Part shown: positions 57,191 to 64,000 of the stretch, in pieces | Position numbering within the stretch: position 1 is the first letter of the stretch | How the letters are laid out: every line of letters begins with the position of its first letter | Assembly (NCBI GenBank): GCA_050084985.1 | Contig: JBITNC010000001.1 | Location: 68,572,001 to 68,636,000, forward strand | Direction: 5' to 3' | DNA length: 64,000 nucleotides | Source: Nageia nagi | Lineage: Eukaryota; Pinophyta | Notes under the pieces: generated by a model | Database searches by the model: none | Told to the model about the DNA's origin: nothing | What the model saw: only the letters and a program-made list of their open reading frames with translations | Made by a program: the position numbers and the translations under genes

Positions 57191-59880
57191 TTAAAATTTT
57201 AGACCTATTTTCTTTTTAGTTTTAACACTCAAATGGCCTAGGAATGGACAAGGCGATTTGTATAAGCATATCAAAGCTTCTAGTTAGTCATCACTCACAT
57301 GGTAGGATTGGCCAAATCCGAATTAACCAATCATGATCAGAATCCTCCTAGTGTGCACTTCTCAATGCTCATCCCATTGGAATACGCCACATAAGTGACC
57401 CCACCATTTCTATTCACGAACTATGCAACAAACATTCTGGTCATGGTGTAGTGGTTTCCTACTCGAGGCCCATATCACCTAAGAGAATGCTCATCCATTA
57501 GGTTATGCATCTTTTTCAATGTAAACCTCCGATTCACAGGTGCAAATAGATTGTCCTAGGCAATCTCTCATATGAAATGGGTAAGCGTCATCATCTATGG
57601 AACATTCATCATACTCCTATTTGTTAATTGCAGGTAGTATGACTACTAGTTACCCTCATCCGATAATCATAGTTTTATCGATTGCTATCCTCATCTGATG
57701 AATGATCGAGGATATGGGATACAAGCCTGCCCATATCTATCGACTAAGCTCACCATGGAGTCTGGCATCCCATTCCCATATCTTGGGGAGCCATGGGTAT
57801 TGAAAAAATACTCTCAAGTGGTTTGTATAGTCTAATAACTTTTAAACATTATTAGATAAAGACCATCCCCAAATCTAATGTTCCTAGATATAATTGATCT
57901 CGGATGAATTATTAGTTTTTTCTAGGTTTTCATGCTTACATTTAAGCATTAAGATGTCACTCTAATCTATTTGTTTTCAACAAACCAACTATCATATTAG
58001 AAAAATGTTTGATAAATAGAGAATTAATTTCATCAAACTTATGGAAGAAGTTTTAAAATAAACTTGTTTAAGAAATCACTAAAGAATATTTAATAGTACT
58101 ATAATTGTCCCATATATGCGGTGCAGCGCATGGAATGCTACTTTAAAAGAACATCACATGCCGAAGAATGATAACAAACCTTGAGAAATCTCTAAAGATG
58201 GCTAATTCTAATAAGGAAGTGCAGCATAGGGTATCACATACTCATGGAATATTCTTTTAGCATGTCATTTAGCGAGCTTACAAAAGTTTGACTAAGTTAT
58301 CTTTTATGTATTGTCCTAATCAATTAGTCAATCCATTATTTCTTATCTCATTTTATTGTAGACTTTTGGATCAACTTAGGATTGAAGTTTACGTTACCCT
58401 TTTGTTTGTCTTCTATGGCTAATAAGATCTTAAAATGTCATCTAAAAACCCTAATATTTTAATTAAACCAAATATCATAACATTCTAATTACATCACTTA
58501 AGATAATTATTTATATTACAAGGATGTATAAATAGATCTTCTTCAACATCACTATTAATGTTCATTTCTATTAGGAGACCTTTATTAATTCCCATTCAAT
58601 GCCTTGTATCAATTATCCCTAAGAATGTGTTCAATTTAATGTTCAAACTAACCATGTGATTCAATAAGTTTTCTTATTACAACTTAGTTGCTTGAGTACA
58701 TATAACCTTTACTATATGTCATCAAAAAGATATCTTTATAGAGTTTAACTTCCCAAAACATTGATTATCATATAAATTACAGTCATACGTATCATAGGTT
58801 GAAGATAACCATACTTTTTGAGTTATCACAAAAGTTACTTTAGGAACTAGGTTAGTCTCTATGATACCTAAGTTATCATTTGCATCCATTTACAAATGTC
58901 TAGACATCAATATGTAATAGTGTCACTCCATACCTTAATTTGTCACAAGATGATAGTATTCCGCAATAAGTTAGGGAGTGTAGTATTACTTTTGTGTTAC
59001 CAAATAAATCTCTCTATGTTGGTATGTTTTGGGTTCTCATTTCGTTACTTAATTAACTTCCCAAGATATCCTTTGTATTTTCACAAACCATTTGATATAT
59101 TTAAGAACATATCATAAGATGAAGCAAACCAAATTCACTTCTTGGATTATCACTAATAAGTTACATATGTACATTAGGTTATTACACTTACATAAATTTT
59201 GTAGATGACTATACAACCATGGTTAACAACTGCATTCCATACCCTAATGGGTTCTTTGATGATAGCAAATATTAAGAACGAGGGTCACCCAAATTTTGTA
59301 CATCATAGTATATGTAAGACATTTAATTACATATAGGTTCCTTGTCATCTTCCTCTTTCACCTATCTCCTCGAGGATCCATGAGTCATTGGATTTGGGTA
59401 CTAAGAAAGGCTTTTGAGTATGGAGGATCATGACAACCCTTAAATGCATCTTACTTTAAATGCATCACAATCCATTCTAAAAATTCAAATACCCTACTTA
59501 TAGACTTCAAGAGGTTTTATGTTATCTCTAGAACGACCTTCCTTCCTTGTTCTTAGGGTAACATCATAACTCATTAATTTTGATAACATTTCATAAGCAC
59601 TCATAAATTAAATATCAATCAATCGTCCCATATTGCTACTAAATTAATGAACTAATTGTATTATCATATCAACTTCAAACATTATTATCCAATTATTCTC
59701 TTTGAATATAAACACAAAGTAAATCAAACCCTTATTAAATATTTCTTTATTTTACCCCTTTCTTGTAATAAATAAAATGTAATCAATATAACAAAAGGGT
59801 TATGTTTTTATTACATATAATCTCGAGAATTTGAAATATTCGCACAATATTTAATTTGAAAAGATCTTGAAATTATAAAC
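57191..59880. other. Unassigned region
   Basis: No ORF above 75 codons, no tandem repeat and no similarity to other parts of the window were noticed. The block 57240-57800 has a more even base composition and may belong to a retroelement LTR. I found nothing to prove it. Confidence 0.3.
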
Positions 59881-59899
59881 CAAAATACCTCCTCGCTTT

Positions 59900-60990
59900 A
59901 CATCTATGACCAATGAAAGGACTTGAGAAACGTTTGAAAAAATGCCTTCTTGCAATGGAGTGTCATGGTGAATTGTTTAACAAAATGACTCACTGGATAT
60001 ACCCAAGATGGATGCGTTTAGGGGACGATGAATTGCCTGCCAAAATACCTCATTTACATGTAATCTCATGGATCACAATGAACACAAGATAAGCGCACAG
60101 AAAAATACAATGAAAGGCCTTTTAAAATGCAGGGCTTTACTCAACGGAATCGTTTGACCAATGTCTCATCGAAATGCATCTCCTTGCCCCAAAACGGATA
60201 TGTAAAAAGGATATGCACAAAACTGATGCGTTGAAAGGAGTCTACAAATTGTTTGACATAAGCCTCATCGAAATGCAATCTTATGGGCCACAATGACCTC
60301 AATATATACACAAAATGGATATGTTGGAAGGGTCTGTGGTTTTTTTGACAGAATGCCTCATCGAAACGCAGTCTAATGGAATGCAATGTTCAGAGAATAT
60401 GCACAAAACGGGTACGTTGAAGAGGCCTACAAATTGTTTGTCAAATGCCTCATCGAAACGCAGTCTAATGGAATGCAATGTTCACAGAATATGAACAAAA
60501 CAGTTACGATAAAGAGGCCTACGAATTATTTATCAAATGCCTCATCGAAACGTAGTGCAATGATCACAAAATATGCACAAAATCGATACAATGAAAGGGT
60601 CTGTGATTTGTTTGCCAAAGGCCCCATCGAAATGCAGTCTTACGGACCGAAATGATCATAAAATATACACAAAATGGAAACATTAAAAGGGCCTACGAAA
60701 TGTTTTCCAAATGCCCCATCGAAATGGATTATGTGCAATAACAAATACGTGGGAAGGATTTACACAGCGGAATGAAATAAGTGGGTTTTCTGAGGAGCCT
60801 CCTTTGTTTAAAACAAAATCGACCCTACAATCCCTTGCCAGTATTCTTTCAGCATATGTCGCTGTGGATCCGCAGTAGAAGATATGTTTTTTCACCGAAG
60901 AGCCAGTGGAAAAATATTTCATAGTGAATGAGAGGGTCACAAAAAATCGGAAGGTCTGGAAATCGTTTAACAAGATGGAAGGCACGATTT
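59900..60990 (+). pseudogene. PPR (pentatricopeptide repeat) pseudogene with S-type repeats
   Basis: Tandem units of about 93 bases can be read in shifting frames as MPHRNAV-WNAMFTEYAQNG, then a YVEEAYKLFVK-like end: the 31-residue S motif of PLS-class PPR proteins, which bind organelle RNA. Units are visible from MPSCNGVSW (59941) through KIPHLHVISWITM (60041-60079) and AQNGYVEEAYKLFVK (60398-60442) to YAQNRYNERVCDLFAK (60573-60620). A last MPHRN is near 60712. A more distant PPR-like STLQSLASILSA lies at about 60817-60852. In two units the Ser codon of VSW has become TAA, and one-base losses before ATGCC break the frame in several units. Confidence 0.8.
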
Positions 60991-60999
60991 TTCATAGAC

Positions 61000-62400
61000 T
61001 GACACGAAGGATCCATCAAACCCCCCTTTGTAAGATTTTATTGTACAAATCTTCACATGGGTTTCAAACAATAATATAAAAAGTTATTTTTAATCAATTT
61101 CTCCTTCCTTTGTCTAGGTATCACTATATGAAAATGGATAAAATAAACTCGCTTGGTTAATATTAAATTTTAAAATGTCACACCTGTGACTATCAATCAA
61201 AATAAAACTAGTGATTTTCAATAACTTGTTTATTTCACATCTAGATAAAGTATATTTTATATTCACATGCATGAATTTCATATCATTATTATGTCATTTA
61301 ATTTTTACAAGTTAATGTAAGATTAAAATGACTTAAATCTTTAATAACTCATACGTAAGCATTCCTTATTCCAAGAAATCCTAAGCATATTCAAGTAAAA
61401 CTCAAGATTTTTGGCTAAGCATTTAGCACTAGGGGCTAAATGGCTAGAAACGCACTTGAAACATAAAATTGAAATATGGAGGAAAGGGGACTCCTTGCTC
61501 CACGAGACCCAAAGCATATCAAAGTGAGATGTGTGTATTTTTCCTTAAGGTTCCCAAGTATTTATAGCTAAAGGTTGCTATAATATATCCAATAAATGTG
61601 ACTATTTTCCCAACTCATATATTTTGTTTGTGGGGTGTAGAAGTTTTTTTTTTTTTTTTGTGATAGGACTTACGTAATTTTGTTTGTAAGTTTTATATCT
61701 TACAAAATAATTTGAACACTTCATATTAGGCTACAAAATATTTCTAATAATTTCATACACCTAACATAAGCAAACAAGTTGTGTGGGGATGCCTCTCTAT
61801 TATTTTTGCAAAACCCCAAAATAACCTTGCAACCTCCATAAAATGAAAAATAATCCTTTCAATCCTAAATTTTTATTTCACCTAAATTTACTAAAATTCC
61901 TTGGTGAAAATTTGAATATAGTTGGAATATTCCTTGCATCATTAGAAATAGTCAATTAATTTTCTAATCAAATTCCAAAATGCATATCATATTTTTAACA
62001 CTCACATTTACCTACGGTGACCATTTCATACTGCAAGGTAAATTTGTTACTGCACACACACATACAACATCAAAATCGAATATTATGTACAATAATTATG
62101 ATATGCATTTATATGATCTATAAAGGTCCTTATAGTTGTCAGCTAATCAATGCCAATCATTTTCCACTCTTACCAATCTGTTCTTGTAACCAACTCATCT
62201 TTGGTTCCCTAGGGTATCCAACCTGACTCCCTTCCTGAGTCAACTTGTAACATGTGTCATAAAAATCTTGAAGCCAACATCAAATTGACATAAATAATGC
62301 ATATATCCATTCATAATTAATCATCTCATAGCATAAATATTTTTAATAACATTCAAATTCTCGAAAGCATTCAAGTCTTAATAGGTGCAAATTGGATGAG
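61000..62400. other. Unassigned AT-rich region
   Basis: A poly-T run lies at 61647-61661. No ORFs, RNA genes or repeats with a partner in the window were recognised. Confidence 0.35.
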
Positions 62401-63180
62401 TCATTACAAATATAAAAACTTTCCAATAAGTTGCTTGTATGTTGTAGCCATCTGCTAATTGAGTGTTAGAACCTATCTCAAGCTTGATTCCAAGAGAAAT
62501 TGAGATAGCCAAAGGCTTGCACTCTTCTATTCTAAACTTCTACAGAACATTCGAGATAAACCCTTCAAGCTGAATCTGAATCTGTGTAGCATTTGAAAAA
62601 TCTAATAGCTTCAAAGTATCTTAAAATCTTCTCATAAAAAGCTCTATGTACTTGGTTAACTCCATACAAGGACTTCTTTAACTTGCACATATGTGATTCT
62701 TTTTCAAAAATAATAAAACATTTCAAGATGACTCATATAGATATCAACATCTAAGTTACCATTGAGATAAACACTCTTCACATCAAGTTGGAATATCTTC
62801 CAACCTTGAGCTGTTGGAAGGGAAATGGTTAATTTGATTGTAACCATATTTGTAATTGGAGCAAAGGTGTCCTTATAATCAACTCCATGTTTATAAGAAA
62901 AATCCTTATTTATCAACCTTACCTTGTATTTCTCAATTTCACCTTATAAATTGCACTTAACCTTGTAAACCCATTTAATGTCAATTACATTCCTTATAGT
63001 TGGATATGGAACTAAGTCCCAAGTTCTATTTTTCATAACAACCTCATATTCTATGTTCATAGCATTCATCCAAAAATAATGTTTAGAAACCTCATTAAAA
63101 TTTGAAGGTTCATTATGGTCTTCAATTTTGGTAAGGAGGGACACATTCAAAGTCTTATTGCAATAAGATAAATAAATAGT
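62400..63180 (-). pseudogene. Copia-6b: RT fragment with the palm region deleted
   Basis: On the minus strand the piece 63150-62944 matches the Copia-2 RT start (FWMNAMNIEYEVVMKNRTWD, KWVYKVKCNL). The piece 62916-62704 matches YKDTFAPITNMVTIKLTISL and FQLDVKSVYLNGNLDVDIYM. After a LYGVNQV block (62670) the sequence jumps to KFRIEECKPLAISISLGIKL (62550-62480). The region with the catalytic YVDD is missing. It is of the same family as Copia-1 and Copia-2. Confidence 0.82.
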
Positions 63181-64000
63181 TAGGCTTTTATAGAATACTT
63201 GTACTCTTCCATTCTAAACTTCTACAAAATATTTGAGATGTAATTGGATTGACTAAGATAGATACAATCCTTATATTTATACAATTGCATACCAAGGTAG
63301 TAATGCAAGAGACTAAGGTCAGTCATTTATATTCTAATTTAAGTTTGGATATGCACTTATTAATGATTATCATATTATTTTTCCTATAATAAAAATATCA
63401 CCCATATAAAGAAGAATCAAGACCAAGTCTTTTCCTTAATTAAGCACATATAGATCTGAATCTATGTAGCATTTGGAGAACCCAATAACTTCAAAGTATC
63501 TTGAAATCTTCTCATACCAAGCTCTAAGTGCTTTCTTAACTCTATACAAGGACTTATTTAACTTGCATACATGTGATTTTTTCTGAAAATAATAAACCGT
63601 TTAGGATGACATATATATATATCAACAACTAAGTTACCATCGAGATAACACTCTTGACATCAAGTTGGAAAATCTTCCAACCTTGAGCTACTAAAAAGGA
63701 AATGATCAATTTGATTGCATCCATATTTGCAATTGGAGTTAAGGTTTCTTTATAATAACTTCATATTTTTGAGCAAAACCCTTAGCTACCAACCTTCCTT
63801 GTGTTTCTTAATTTCACCTTCTAAATTGTAGTTAACCTTATAAACCCATTTATTTCCAATTAAATTCTTTGTAGTTGGATATGGAAATAAGTCCTAAGTT
63901 CAATTTTTCATAACAATCTCATATTCTATCTTCATAGAATCAATCCAACAAGAATGTATATAAGCCTTCTTAAAGTTTGAAGATTCATTATGACCTTCAA
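63181..64000 (-). pseudogene. Copia-6a: second RT fragment, head to tail with Copia-6b, running off the window
   Basis: The same RT blocks appear again: a start near 63990, KWVYKV-like sequence at about 63850, LDVKSV at about 63665-63640. The palm remnant ILLYMGDIF (63425-63395, YVDD changed to YMGD) and the LLHYYLGMQLYKYKDCIYLS block (63315-63260) follow. It joins Copia-6b at about 63180. Confidence 0.8.

Overview
This is nuclear DNA from a plant with a large, AT-rich, repeat-filled genome. The evidence is a plant-type split gene for the U5 snRNP protein DIM1/YLS8, a decayed organelle-type PPR gene, and many Ty1/copia and Ty3/gypsy retrotransposons with initiator-tRNA-Met primer sites. A seed plant is likely and a gymnosperm-like genome is plausible, but the sequence alone does not fix the species.

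The only intact host genes I can support are two near-identical copies of DIM1/YLS8 (1976-2586 and 53381-53991, both +). Each lies in one arm of a direct repeat of about 3.27 kb (1-3289 and 51404-54665). The two predicted proteins are identical; I see two differences between the coding sequences, both silent.

The roughly 48 kb between them is nested retrotransposon sequence. Copia-1 (about 3290-11064, +) is decayed, has no 5' LTR and retains a 3' LTR. Gypsy-1 (-, 11065-11850 plus 20600-about 27060) is a Tat-like element split by Copia-2 (11851-20594, +), which has both LTRs, a PBS, a PPT and a 5-bp target duplication. A decayed Copia-3 (+) is split by Gypsy-2 (29878-35871, -), a chromodomain element with both LTRs. 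Copia-4 (38109-41304, -) abuts a tandem array of 879-bp units (41305-46343), then an array of diverged palindromic hairpins (46391-47350) and a small inverted-repeat element. A copia gag start (Copia-5, about 49420-50045, -) follows and may be the missing 5' part of Copia-4. A 463-bp tandem duplication comes before the second DIM1 arm.

Right of the second arm are the 3' part of another copia element (Copia-7, 55423-57190, -), a PPR pseudogene with S-type repeats (about 59900-60990, +) and two head-to-tail copia RT fragments (62400-64000, -). Long stretches (27060-29340, 36950-37860, 47460-49190, 54666-55422, 57190-59880, 61000-62400) contain no gene I recognise.

The most unusual signals are two hairpin arrays with compensatory changes. 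One has five 24-nt hairpins in the 3' untranslated region of Copia-2, echoed in Copia-1 and Copia-7. The other has eight hairpins of about 46 nt at 46.4-47.35 kb. Also notable are the triplicated splice donor of the DIM1 intron and the gag-PR-RNaseH-RT-RNaseH-INT-extra ORF layout of Gypsy-1.
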